A stretch of DNA of 42,682 nt from Mycolicibacterium vulneris (lineage in GTDB: Bacteria > Actinomycetota > Actinomycetes > Mycobacteriales > Mycobacteriaceae). The position numbers were made by a program, and so were the translations under genes. Of this stretch, positions 31,257 to 38,627 are shown piece after piece. The DNA lies in contig NZ_NCXM01000041.1 in NCBI RefSeq assembly GCF_002104765.1, positions 1-42,682 on the forward strand, read 5' to 3'. Under the pieces are notes generated by a model that did no database searches, had not been told where the DNA came from, and saw only the letters and a program-made list of their open reading frames with translations. How positions within the stretch are numbered: position 1 is the stretch's first letter; the number at the start of each line of letters is the position of its first letter.

Positions 31257-32159
31257 TTACAGCGTCGCCGGGCGGATCACCACCACCGGCTTGGTCCGCG
31301 AGCCCTCGTCGCGCAGCAGCGCCATCACCCTGCCGCCCGGGTCGCAGGCGGCGTAGATGCCGTCGATGCCCGCCGGCTCCAGCGACCGGCCGTTGCCGGT
31401 CGCCTCGGACTCCTCGGCGGACAGGTCGCGGCGCGGGAAGATCAGCAGGCAGGCCTCGTCCAGGCTGTAGCTGAGCCGCGGTCGCTCCGCCAGCTCGTCG
31501 AGCGGGTAGGCCTGATCGAGCCCGAAGCGCCCGACGCTGGTGCGCCGCAACGCCGTCAGGTGCCCGCCCACCCCGAGGGCGGCGCCGAGGTCGCGGGCCA
31601 GGGCGCGGATGTAGGTTCCCGACGAGCAGTCCACCTCAACGTCCAGGTCGACGACGTCGTGGCCGCCGGGTCCGGGCCGGACGTCGCGTACCTCGAACCG
31701 GTTAATGCGCACCGGGCGCGCCTTCAGCTCCACGGTCTGGCCCTCGCGCGCCAGCCGGTATGCGCGCTTGCCGTCGACCTTGATGGCGCTGACCGTCGAC
31801 GGCACCTGGTCGATGTCGCCGCGCAGGCCGCCGACGGCGGATTCGATCGCGTCTCCGGTCAGGTGCCGCGCCGAGGCGCTGTACACGAGTTCGCCCTCGG
31901 CGTCGTCGGTGGACGTGCTCTGGCCCAGACGGATGGTGGCGGCGTAGGACTTGGCGGTCGCGGTCAGCAGGCCGAGGATCTTGGTGGCGCGCTCGACGCC
32001 GATCACCAGCACGCCGGTGGCCATCGGGTCCAGCGTCCCCGCGTGCCCGACCCTGCGGGTGGAAAAGATCCGGCGGCAACGACCGACCACGTCGTGACTG
32101 GTCATTCCGGCCGGCTTGTCGACCACGACTATCCCTGGCCCGGTGGGGCTTTGGCTCAT
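31257..32159 (-). CDS. truB: tRNA pseudouridine-55 synthase
   Basis: TruB, 300 residues. It makes pseudouridine 55 in the T-loop of tRNAs. Motif I KPAGMTSHDVV is present, and the catalytic Asp44 is in GHAGTLDPMATGVL. The later YIRALARDLG and a C-terminal PUA-like part (residues about 235-300, VVVIRPATL at the end) are also seen. Its ATG overlaps the pptT stop (ATGA), and pptT overlaps pptH the same way. The longer open frame to 32402 overlaps pptT and is not used. Convergence is absent; the ltp1 promoter lies in the 77-bp gap downstream. Confidence 0.97.
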   Translation of the reverse strand: MSQSPTGPGIVVVDKPAGMTSHDVVGRCRRIFSTRRVGHAGTLDPMATGVLVIGVERATKILGLLTATAKSYAATIRLGQSTSTDDAEGELVYSASARHLTGDAIESAVGGLRGDIDQVPSTVSAIKVDGKRAYRLAREGQTVELKARPVRINRFEVRDVRPGPGGHDVVDLDVEVDCSSGTYIRALARDLGAALGVGGHLTALRRTSVGRFGLDQAYPLDELAERPRLSYSLDEACLLIFPRRDLSAEESEATGNGRSLEPAGIDGIYAACDPGGRVMALLRDEGSRTKPVVVIRPATL

Positions 32160-32836
32160 AGCACGATCGCGGTCAGCACCAGCCCGCGCTCGACCGACCA
32201 CCGGCCGCGCAGCTCGGTCAGCGGCGGCCCGGACAGCGCGTCCGGATCGATCAGGATCCGCGACACGAAACCGCCCGCCGCCGCCCCGGGGCCGTCGGCC
32301 TCGAACGCGATGTGCGCGTCCTCGAAGCCCAGCCACCGTTTGGTCAGCGGGTACCAGGCCTTGTACGTTGCCTCCTTGGCGCAGAACAAGATCCGGTCCC
32401 AATGCAGGTCCCCGGTCAGGCTGGCGGGGATCTCGCTGCGCTCGGCCGGCAGGCTGATCGCGTTGAGCACGCCGTCGGGCAGCACGTCGTGCGGTTCGGC
32501 GTCGATGCCCAGCGAGCGCACCGCGTCGGTGCGGCCCACCACCGCGCCCCGGTAGCCCGTGCAGTGGGTGAGGCTGCCCACCACGCCGTCGGGCCAGCAG
32601 GGTTCACCCTTCTCGCCCTTGAGGATCGGCACCGGCGGCAGGCCGAGTTCGCCCAGCGCGATCCGAGCGCAGTGCCGGACGGTGATGAACTCGTTGCGCC
32701 GCTTGGCCACCGAACGGGCGATCAGCGGTTCCTCTTCGGGCAGCGGCGCGAGATCGGGCGGATCGGTATACACCTCCGAGTAGGCCAGGCCGTCGGCCAC
32801 CGGCAGCACCGAGGAAACCAGCATGTCCCCCGTCAT
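32156..32836 (-). CDS. pptT: 4'-phosphopantetheinyl transferase
   Basis: PptT, 226 residues (227 in M. tuberculosis). It moves phosphopantetheine from CoA to carrier domains of type I FAS-linked enzymes, polyketide synthases and peptide synthetases, and is essential in M. tuberculosis. The magnesium-binding GIDAEPHD and the FCAKEATYKAWYPLTKRWLGF block are diagnostic, with the conserved WPDG...GSLTHC. The start ATG at 32836 overlaps the pptH stop (ATGA), and its stop overlaps truB likewise. Confidence 0.96.
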   Translation of the reverse strand: MTGDMLVSSVLPVADGLAYSEVYTDPPDLAPLPEEEPLIARSVAKRRNEFITVRHCARIALGELGLPPVPILKGEKGEPCWPDGVVGSLTHCTGYRGAVVGRTDAVRSLGIDAEPHDVLPDGVLNAISLPAERSEIPASLTGDLHWDRILFCAKEATYKAWYPLTKRWLGFEDAHIAFEADGPGAAAGGFVSRILIDPDALSGPPLTELRGRWSVERGLVLTAIVL

Positions 32837-33810
32837 CGTGATTGCCGCTGCCGCAACCGTTCCCGGAACTGCGCGGCCTGAGCCTTCATCTCGGGAGTGA
32901 TCTTGAAGTGGCCGCCGAAGTCGTTGAGGTCGCCCGGCGCGTACTGCGGATCCGGCAGCACCTGGCGCAGCCAGCTGGGCGGTTTGCGGCGGCGCCACTC
33001 CCGCGGATAGCCCACCGACACTTCCTCGAAGCGCACGTCGTCGTACCAGGTGGTCCGCGGGATGTGCAGATGGCCGTAGACCGAGCACACGGCGTTGTAG
33101 CGGGTATGCCAGTCGGCCGTCTTGGTGGTTCCGCACCACATCGAGAACTCCGGGTAGAACAGCGCGTCGCAGGGGTCGCGGACCAGCGGGAAGTGATTCA
33201 CCAGGACGGTCGGGTTCATCCAGTCCAGCTCTTCGAGGCGGGCACGGGTGATCTGCAGGCGCTCACGGCACCACGCCTCACGGGTGGCGTAGGGCTCCGG
33301 GGAGAGCAGGAACTCGTCGGTGGCCACCACGTTGCGCTCGCGTGCGATGGTCAGGCCTTCGGCTTTGCTCGTGGCCCCCTCGGGCAAGAAGCTGTAGTCG
33401 TAGAGCAGGAACATCGGGACGATCGTGGCCGGGCCGCCGCGCTCGGTCCACACCGGGAACGGATGCTCGGGCGTGACCACGCCCATCTCGTCGCACATGT
33501 TGACCAGGTACTCGTAGCGCGCCTTGCCGAAGATCTGCACCGGATCGCGGGTGGTGGTCCACAGCTCGTGGTTGCCCGGCACCCAGATCACCTTGGCGAA
33601 GCGCCGTCGCAGCAGGTCAAGAGCCCAACGGATCTCGTCGGTGCGTTCGGCGACGTCGCCGGCCACGATCAGCCAGTCATCCGGCGAGGACGGGTGCAGC
33701 GATTCGGTGACCGGCTTGTTGCCTAAGTGACCGGTGTGCAGGTCGGACACCGCCCACAGCGTCGGTTGCCCACCGTTGGTCGATTCTTGCCCCGCTGAAT
33801 GCCCAGCCAC
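32833..33810 (-). CDS. pptH: Phosphopantetheinyl hydrolase (metallophosphoesterase)
   Basis: A calcineurin-type metallophosphoesterase of 325 residues, counterpart of Rv2795c. Metal ligands: Asp23/His25 in VSDLHTGH, Asp52 in VAGDVAER, Asn80/His81 in PGNHELW, His in LVNHFPLV, and the final YGHLHIP. Rv2795c was shown to remove the phosphopantetheine that PptT adds, so this operon encodes opposing activities. It starts at GTG 33810; TAGGGT lies 8 nt upstream, near leaderless spacing. First gene of the pptH-pptT-truB operon. Confidence 0.92.
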   Translation of the reverse strand: MAGHSAGQESTNGGQPTLWAVSDLHTGHLGNKPVTESLHPSSPDDWLIVAGDVAERTDEIRWALDLLRRRFAKVIWVPGNHELWTTTRDPVQIFGKARYEYLVNMCDEMGVVTPEHPFPVWTERGGPATIVPMFLLYDYSFLPEGATSKAEGLTIARERNVVATDEFLLSPEPYATREAWCRERLQITRARLEELDWMNPTVLVNHFPLVRDPCDALFYPEFSMWCGTTKTADWHTRYNAVCSVYGHLHIPRTTWYDDVRFEEVSVGYPREWRRRKPPSWLRQVLPDPQYAPGDLNDFGGHFKITPEMKAQAAQFRERLRQRQSR

Positions 33811-33970
33811 GATTAACCACCCTAACGACCCGAACCGGGCAAGCCCCTTCCGCGGGCGTCATTCCGGCCCGCGAGCGGGTGAGTTAGAACAAGTTCAGGT
33901 TTGCCTGTGACGCCGCGCGCGCGACTTGTACACTCCCCCAAAGGACCGCTGAGGCGTCAGGGGGGGTGTC

Positions 33971-34558
33971 GTGTTCGCCAATGTTCGTCTGATGGGGGCG
34001 CTGGGTGCGCTGCTCACAGCGGCCATCGGCGGCACGGTGGGCTTGTTGACCGCCCCGGCCGCGCCGGGCGGCGGCGACCGATCCGTCGAGCTGAGGTCGA
34101 CCGCCCAGCCGATGGAAACCACCATGAAGAGTCCGATCGTGGCGACCACCGATCCGCGCCCCTTCGACGCGTGCGAGGACATCCCGTTCGACGTCATCCA
34201 GGGCCTCGGGCTGGGCTTCTCACCACCGGAACACGAAGACGGGCTGCGCTGCCACTTCGACGCCGGGAACTATCAGGTGGCCGTCGAGCCGATCGTCTGG
34301 CGCAGCTACGAGCAGTCGCTGCCCGCCGACGCCGTCGAGACGACGATCGCGGGTCACCGCGCCGCGCAGTACTGGGTGCTCAAGCCGACGTACCACAACA
34401 GCTACTGGTTCTACTCCTGCATGGTCGTGTTCAAGACCAGCTACGGCGTGCTGCAGCAGGCCCTGTACTACTCGACCGTCTACTCCAACCCCGAGGTCGA
34501 TTGCATGCAGACCAATCTCCAGCGCGCCAACGACCTCGCGCCGTATTACAAGTTCTGA
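33971..34558 (+). CDS. Exported DUF3558-like protein (Rv2799-like)
   Basis: A 195-residue protein with an N-terminal hydrophobic segment (LMGALGALLTAAIGGTVGLL, residues about 7-27) that is either a signal anchor or a signal peptide. The rest resembles DUF3558-type mycobacterial surface proteins: FDACEDIPFDVIQGLGLGF, GLRCHFDAGNYQVAVEP, and a conserved Tyr-rich end with paired Cys. Function unknown. GTG 33971 is preceded by AGGGGGGTGTC, a G-rich ribosome site; TACACT at 33929-33934 is a possible -10. TGACGCC (33908-33914) and GGCGTCA (33953-33959) form an inverted repeat in the leader. Followed by the CocE-type gene, the order of Rv2799-Rv2800. Confidence 0.8.
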   Translation: MFANVRLMGALGALLTAAIGGTVGLLTAPAAPGGGDRSVELRSTAQPMETTMKSPIVATTDPRPFDACEDIPFDVIQGLGLGFSPPEHEDGLRCHFDAGNYQVAVEPIVWRSYEQSLPADAVETTIAGHRAAQYWVLKPTYHNSYWFYSCMVVFKTSYGVLQQALYYSTVYSNPEVDCMQTNLQRANDLAPYYKF

Positions 34559-34598
34559 TTTCTCAGCGGGGTTGAGTCGCCGCCGGTTGACCGGGTCT

Positions 34599-34604
34599 TA
34601 ATGT
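34599..34604 (+). promoter_or_regulatory. -10 element of the CocE-type hydrolase gene
   Basis: TAATGT, 7 nt before GTG 34612, fits TANNNT and a leaderless start; it argues against the GTG at 34603. Confidence 0.45.
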
Positions 34605-34611
34605 GAGGACC

Positions 34612-36342
34612 GTGAGTACGACCGCGATCCAATCCGCGCAGCCGGCGCTGCACACCCTGCGACACCTGGGCGGCAAGGCCGCAGGCCGCCTACTCGGCCT
34701 GCCGCCGACGACTACCGACTACACGGTGGAGCGTGTCGCTGTGCCGATGCGTGACGGGGTACAGCTGGTGGCCGACCACTACGCGCCGTCCGCCGCGTCG
34801 GCCCGGGGCACCTTGCTGGTCCGTGGGCCCTATGGGCGCGGATTCCCGTTCACACTGATCTTCAGCGCGCTGTACGCGTCGCGCGGCTACCACGTGGTGC
34901 TGCAGAGCGTGCGCGGAACGTTCGGATCGGGCGGGGTGTTCGAGCCGATGGCCAACGAGGTCGACGACGGCGCCGACACCGTCGCCTGGTTGCGCGAGCA
35001 GCCATGGTTCACCGGCCGCTTCGCCACCATCGGCATGTCGTACCTGGGGTTCACCCAGTGGGCGCTGCTGCAGGATCCCCCACCGGAACTGGCCACCGCC
35101 GTCATCATGGTGGGCCCGCACGATTTCAACGAATCGACTTGGGGCACCGGCACATTCGCGGTCAACGACTTTCTCGGCTGGAGCGACATGGTGGCGCACC
35201 AAGAGGACCCGCTGCGCGTTCGCGCCGCGCTGCGCCAGCTGCAGACCCGCCGTAGGGTGGCGCGGGCGGCGGCCGCGGTGCCGCTGGGCGACGCCGCACG
35301 GAGCCTGCTCGGCACGGGCGCCCCCTGGTTCGAATCCTGGGTCGAGCACAGCGATCCCAACGATCCGTTCTGGAATGCGTTGCGGTGCAACGACGCGCTG
35401 GACCGCGTGCAGGTGCCGGTGTTGTTGGTGGGCGGGTGGCAAGACATCTTCATCAGGCAGACGCTGCAGCAGTACGCGCACCTGCGCGGCCGCGGCGTCG
35501 ACGTCGCGCTCACCGTCGGCCCCTGGACGCACACCCAGCTGCTCACCAGCGGGTTCTCCACCTGCGCCCGGGAGGCACTGGATTGGCTGGGCACCCATCT
35601 GGGCGATGCGACCACGTCGCGCCGGACCAGCCGGGTCCGGATCTACGTCACCGGCGGCGGCGCGGGCGGGGGCTGGCGCAGCCTGCCCGACTGGCCGCCG
35701 GCCACCGCCGAACGCGCCCTGTACCTGCGGCCCGGCGGCTACCTGGGCGAGACCGCGCCGGCCCTGAAAGGGTTGGCCCCGGCCACCTTTCGTCACGATC
35801 CGGCCAATCCGACGCCCACGACCGGCGGCCCGTTGCTGTCCGCCAACGGCGGCTACCGCGACGACAGCCGGTTGGCGTCGCGCGATGACGTGCTGGCGTT
35901 CACCAGTGCGACCCTCACCGAGGACGCGTACGTCTACGGCAGCCCGGTCGTCGAGCTCGCCCACGGCGCAAACAGCCCGCACGCCGACCTCTTCGTGCGG
36001 GTGAGCGAGGTCGACGCCAAAGGCCGGTCGCGCAACGTCAGCGAGGCGTACCGGCGGCTGCAAGCAGCGGCGAAACCCAAATCGGAGAAGATTGTTCGCC
36101 TCGACCTCGACGGCATGGCCCACCGCTTCCGGGCCGGCTCACGCATCCGGGTGCTGGTCGCCGGCAGCTGGTCCCCGCGCTACGCGCACAACCTCGGCTC
36201 CGGCGAACCGGTGCTGACCGGCCGGCAGCCGACACCGGTCACCCACACCGTGCGCTACGGACGCTCCCGGCTGCTGTTGCCGGTCGGGCCGGCCGAGCTG
36301 TCAGCCAACGGCGGCGCGGACCCGGGCGGCGACCGCGGCTAG
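34612..36342 (+). CDS. CocE/NonD-family X-Pro dipeptidyl-peptidase-like hydrolase (Rv2800-like)
   Basis: A 576-residue serine hydrolase. The alpha/beta hydrolase domain has Ser in IGMSYLGFTQ, Asp in VGGWQDIF and His in GPWTHTQ, the triad of the family; a C-terminal jelly-roll domain (about 340-560) follows. Members cleave esters or X-Pro dipeptides; the substrate here is unknown. No signal peptide is seen. It diverges in kind from its neighbour but follows it by 53 bp. Its 3' end overlaps the convergent DUF1802 gene by 42 bp. GTG 34612 is preferred for its spacing to the -10; GTG 34603 is an alternative. Confidence 0.88.
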   Translation: MSTTAIQSAQPALHTLRHLGGKAAGRLLGLPPTTTDYTVERVAVPMRDGVQLVADHYAPSAASARGTLLVRGPYGRGFPFTLIFSALYASRGYHVVLQSVRGTFGSGGVFEPMANEVDDGADTVAWLREQPWFTGRFATIGMSYLGFTQWALLQDPPPELATAVIMVGPHDFNESTWGTGTFAVNDFLGWSDMVAHQEDPLRVRAALRQLQTRRRVARAAAAVPLGDAARSLLGTGAPWFESWVEHSDPNDPFWNALRCNDALDRVQVPVLLVGGWQDIFIRQTLQQYAHLRGRGVDVALTVGPWTHTQLLTSGFSTCAREALDWLGTHLGDATTSRRTSRVRIYVTGGGAGGGWRSLPDWPPATAERALYLRPGGYLGETAPALKGLAPATFRHDPANPTPTTGGPLLSANGGYRDDSRLASRDDVLAFTSATLTEDAYVYGSPVVELAHGANSPHADLFVRVSEVDAKGRSRNVSEAYRRLQAAAKPKSEKIVRLDLDGMAHRFRAGSRIRVLVAGSWSPRYAHNLGSGEPVLTGRQPTPVTHTVRYGRSRLLLPVGPAELSANGGADPGGDRG

Positions 36343-36861
36343 CGCCTCGTCGTCGTGCACCGGCGCCGCAAACGGCGCCTGCACGGGCAGCTCCACCCAG
36401 CTCTTGCAGCCGCCATACTCTGCAGTCCGGTCCAGGCGCACCGGCTCGACCAGCGGGATCACCGACACCACCAGCACAGCCAGCTTGTGTTTGGGACGAA
36501 AGTCGAGCCGGTCGGCGCGCACCGACTCCGGCGTCCAGATGTGCAGGTCCTCGATGGCCGAAAGGCCGTCCGGGCGCTCGACCGGCACCGCCGCAACGAC
36601 TTTCGCGGCGGCCCGAATCACCAGCTCGTCGTCGGTGCTGTCGGCGGCCGCGGGTGCCAGCAGGTCTCGATGCTCAAGGCGCACCCGCTCGGCATGGCTG
36701 TGCGCGACCGTCGGGAACAACAGGAATTCGCGGGCGGCCAGTTCGAATCGCTTCTCCCCGATGCCGCCCTTGCGCAGCAGCACCCGCTGGCGGCCTGCCA
36801 GCAGGGCGTGCACCGCCGCGCTCCACTCCTTGAGCGCGGGCATCGTTGTGGTGACGGTCAT
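36301..36861 (-). CDS. DUF1802 family protein
   Basis: A 186-residue protein of the DUF1802 family: ALKEWSAAVHALLAGRQRVLLRKGGIGEKRF is the typical opening (here ALKEWSAAVHALL and LLRKGGI), followed by FLLFPTVAHSHAERV and LHIWTPESVRADRLDFRPKH. Function is unknown; the conserved basic and acidic residues are compatible with a nuclease-like or nucleotide-binding role but that is speculation. ATG 36861 overlaps the stop of the DUF2277 gene (ATGA), so both form one operon. The last 42 bp lie antisense to the CocE-type gene. Confidence 0.8.
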   Translation of the reverse strand: MTVTTTMPALKEWSAAVHALLAGRQRVLLRKGGIGEKRFELAAREFLLFPTVAHSHAERVRLEHRDLLAPAAADSTDDELVIRAAAKVVAAVPVERPDGLSAIEDLHIWTPESVRADRLDFRPKHKLAVLVVSVIPLVEPVRLDRTAEYGGCKSWVELPVQAPFAAPVHDDEALAAVAARVRAAVG

Positions 36862-37127
36862 TGCGCGCCCGCCATCCGCGCGATCACCTCGGGCCGCCGC
36901 AGCGGCGGGACCGTCTTGGGTGGCTTGCGCCGCGGCGACAGCTGGCCCAGCAACCGCGTCGTCGTCTCGGTGACCTCGGCAACCGCCGCGTCGAACGCGT
37001 CGACATTGGCCGCCGAGGGGTGGGTGATGCCGCTGACCTTGCGCACGTACTGCCGGGCGGCCGCGGCGATCTCCTCGGCGGTGGCCGCGGGCTGCAGGCC
37101 GCGCAGTTCGGTGATGTTTCGGCACAT
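36858..37127 (-). CDS. DUF2277 family protein
   Basis: A small protein of 89 residues starting MCRNITELRGLQPAATAEEI, the canonical opening of DUF2277, and QYVRKVSGITHPS in the middle. The family is widespread and unknown in function; the conserved Cys at position 2 and the RKVSG motif are its signature. A GTG three codons earlier is possible, but ATG 37127 matches the family start and has TATCGT 7 nt before it. It is ATGA-coupled to DUF1802. Divergent from echA16, 101 bp apart. Confidence 0.85.
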   Translation of the reverse strand: MCRNITELRGLQPAATAEEIAAAARQYVRKVSGITHPSAANVDAFDAAVAEVTETTTRLLGQLSPRRKPPKTVPPLRRPEVIARMAGAQ

Positions 37128-37134
37128 CTTTCCC

Positions 37135-37140
37135 ACGATA
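37135..37140 (-). promoter_or_regulatory. -10 element of the DUF2277-DUF1802 operon
   Basis: TATCGT on the minus strand, 7 nt before ATG 37127. It supports the shorter start. Confidence 0.5.
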
Positions 37141-37216
37141 AGCGCTGCTCGGCGCCGCCGCTTCCGACGGATCGGCCGGCGGCAAGGCGGCCAACCGGCC
37201 GCGCCGGGCGACTGGC

Positions 37217-37222
37217 TACGGT
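37217..37222 (+). promoter_or_regulatory. -10 element for a leaderless echA16 mRNA
   Basis: TACGGT, exactly 6 nt before the ATG at 37229, the ideal spacing for a leaderless transcript. Confidence 0.55.
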
Positions 37223-37228
37223 GAACGC

Positions 37229-37978
37229 ATGAGCGACGAGATCCTGCTGATCGACACCGACGAGCGCGTGCGCACCCTGACCCTCAACCGACCCCAGTCG
37301 CGCAACGCGCTGTCGTCGGCGCTGCGGGACCGCTTCTTCGGCGCGCTGGCCGACGCCGAAACCGACGACGACGTCGACGTCGTCATCGTCACGGGCGCCG
37401 ACCCGGTGTTCTGCGCGGGGCTGGACCTCAAGGAGCTGGGCGGCTCGACGGCGCTGCCGGACATCTCGCCGCGGTGGCCGGCGCTGACCAAGCCGGTGAT
37501 CGGCGCGATCAACGGCGCCGCGGTGACCGGCGGGCTGGAGCTGGCGCTGTACTGCGACATCCTGATCGCCTCGGAGAACGCCCGGTTCGCCGACACGCAC
37601 GCCCGGGTGGGGCTGCTGCCCACCTGGGGCCTGAGCGTGCGGTTGCCGCAGAAGGTGGGGGTAGGGCTGGCCCGGCGGATGAGCATGACCGGGGATTACC
37701 TGTCCGCCGCCGACGCGCTGCGCGCCGGCCTGGTGACCGAGGTGGTGGCGCACGACGAGCTGCTGGGCGCCGCACGGGCGGTGGCGGCCTCGATCGTCGG
37801 GAACAACCAGGACGCGGTCCGGGCGCTGCTGGCGTCCTATCACCGCATCGACGACGCGCAGACCAGCGCGGGGCTGTGGCAGGAGGCCACGGCGGCCCGG
37901 CAGTTCCGGACCAGCGGCGACGACATCGCCGCCAACCGGGAGGCCGTGCTGCAACGCGGCCGCTCGCAAGTGCGCTGA
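37229..37978 (+). CDS. echA16: Enoyl-CoA hydratase/isomerase family protein
   Basis: A crotonase-fold protein of 249 residues, counterpart of Rv2831. Oxyanion-hole stretches FCAGLDLKEL and INGAAVTGGLELAL are present. The first catalytic Glu of hydratases (in GGxELA) is kept; the second, usually in PEI-x-LG, is replaced (ADTHARVGLLP), so simple hydratase activity is doubtful. It may be an isomerase or another crotonase. Substrate unknown. Monocistronic, leaderless, followed by an exported-protein gene. Confidence 0.92.
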   Translation: MSDEILLIDTDERVRTLTLNRPQSRNALSSALRDRFFGALADAETDDDVDVVIVTGADPVFCAGLDLKELGGSTALPDISPRWPALTKPVIGAINGAAVTGGLELALYCDILIASENARFADTHARVGLLPTWGLSVRLPQKVGVGLARRMSMTGDYLSAADALRAGLVTEVVAHDELLGAARAVAASIVGNNQDAVRALLASYHRIDDAQTSAGLWQEATAARQFRTSGDDIAANREAVLQRGRSQVR

Positions 37979-38024
37979 CGTCGCGATCTGCGCCGGTCCG
38001 TTCCCCCCGATCCGGCCCACCCCA

Positions 38025-38030
38025 TACGAT
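38025..38030 (+). promoter_or_regulatory. -10 element for a leaderless exported-protein mRNA
   Basis: TACGAT, exactly 6 nt before the ATG at 38037. Confidence 0.55.
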
Positions 38031-38036
38031 CAGCAG

Positions 38037-38618
38037 ATGAACGCGGCCGCCGGAGTCATCGTGCGGATGCTCGGCGGCCTGACGCTGGCGGCCACGTCGA
38101 CGATCGCGGTGTCCGCGCCGCACGCGGGCGCGCTGCCGCCGCCGGGGTTTCCGAACCTGGACGCCTTCACCGCCGTCCCGGCCGACGGCTACCAGGGCGC
38201 GGGCCCGCCGGGTAGCCCGCCGCGGGTCGGTTTTTCCGCCGGTTCCACCCTGGTCTGCGACTTCTACGGCGGGCCGCCCCCCGTGCCGCAACCGTCGCAG
38301 GACATCAAATGCAAGGGCGACATGCTCGGGATGGACGACGTGCCCTTCCCCGGCGGCCGACCGCGGCCCGGCGACTGCGTGGTGGGTTCGGTGGACTTCA
38401 AGGGCCCGGGGTATCAGTTGAGCCGGATGTCCTACGGCGGCTGCGACGGCAACGCGCCCCAGCTGCCGGCCGGCGGCAAAGCGCTGGGATCGGGTCAGAA
38501 GCTGACCTATCTCAACGTCACCTGCGCGGTGGGAGCCGACAACCTGGTCGCCTGCCTGGACACCACCAGCGGCGAACACGGATTCGTGTTGCAGCGCTCG
38601 GGAAGCTGGGCGTTCTAG
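38037..38618 (+). CDS. Predicted secreted protein, unknown function
   Basis: A 193-residue protein with a Sec signal (hydrophobic MLGGLTLAATSTIAV, cleavage near PHAGA-LPPPG). The mature part is Pro/Gly-rich at first (PPPGFPNLDAF), then holds five Cys in STLVCDFYGG, DIKCKGDM, PGDCVVG, GGCDGNA, VTCAVG and ACLDTTSG (six sites), which suggests disulfides outside the cell. It ends with HGFVLQRSGSWAF, a pattern seen in mycobacterial secreted proteins of unknown role. Not recognised further. It is convergent with cnpB, 9 bp apart. Confidence 0.8.
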   Translation: MNAAAGVIVRMLGGLTLAATSTIAVSAPHAGALPPPGFPNLDAFTAVPADGYQGAGPPGSPPRVGFSAGSTLVCDFYGGPPPVPQPSQDIKCKGDMLGMDDVPFPGGRPRPGDCVVGSVDFKGPGYQLSRMSYGGCDGNAPQLPAGGKALGSGQKLTYLNVTCAVGADNLVACLDTTSGEHGFVLQRSGSWAF

Positions 38619-38627
38619 CCGGGTGTT

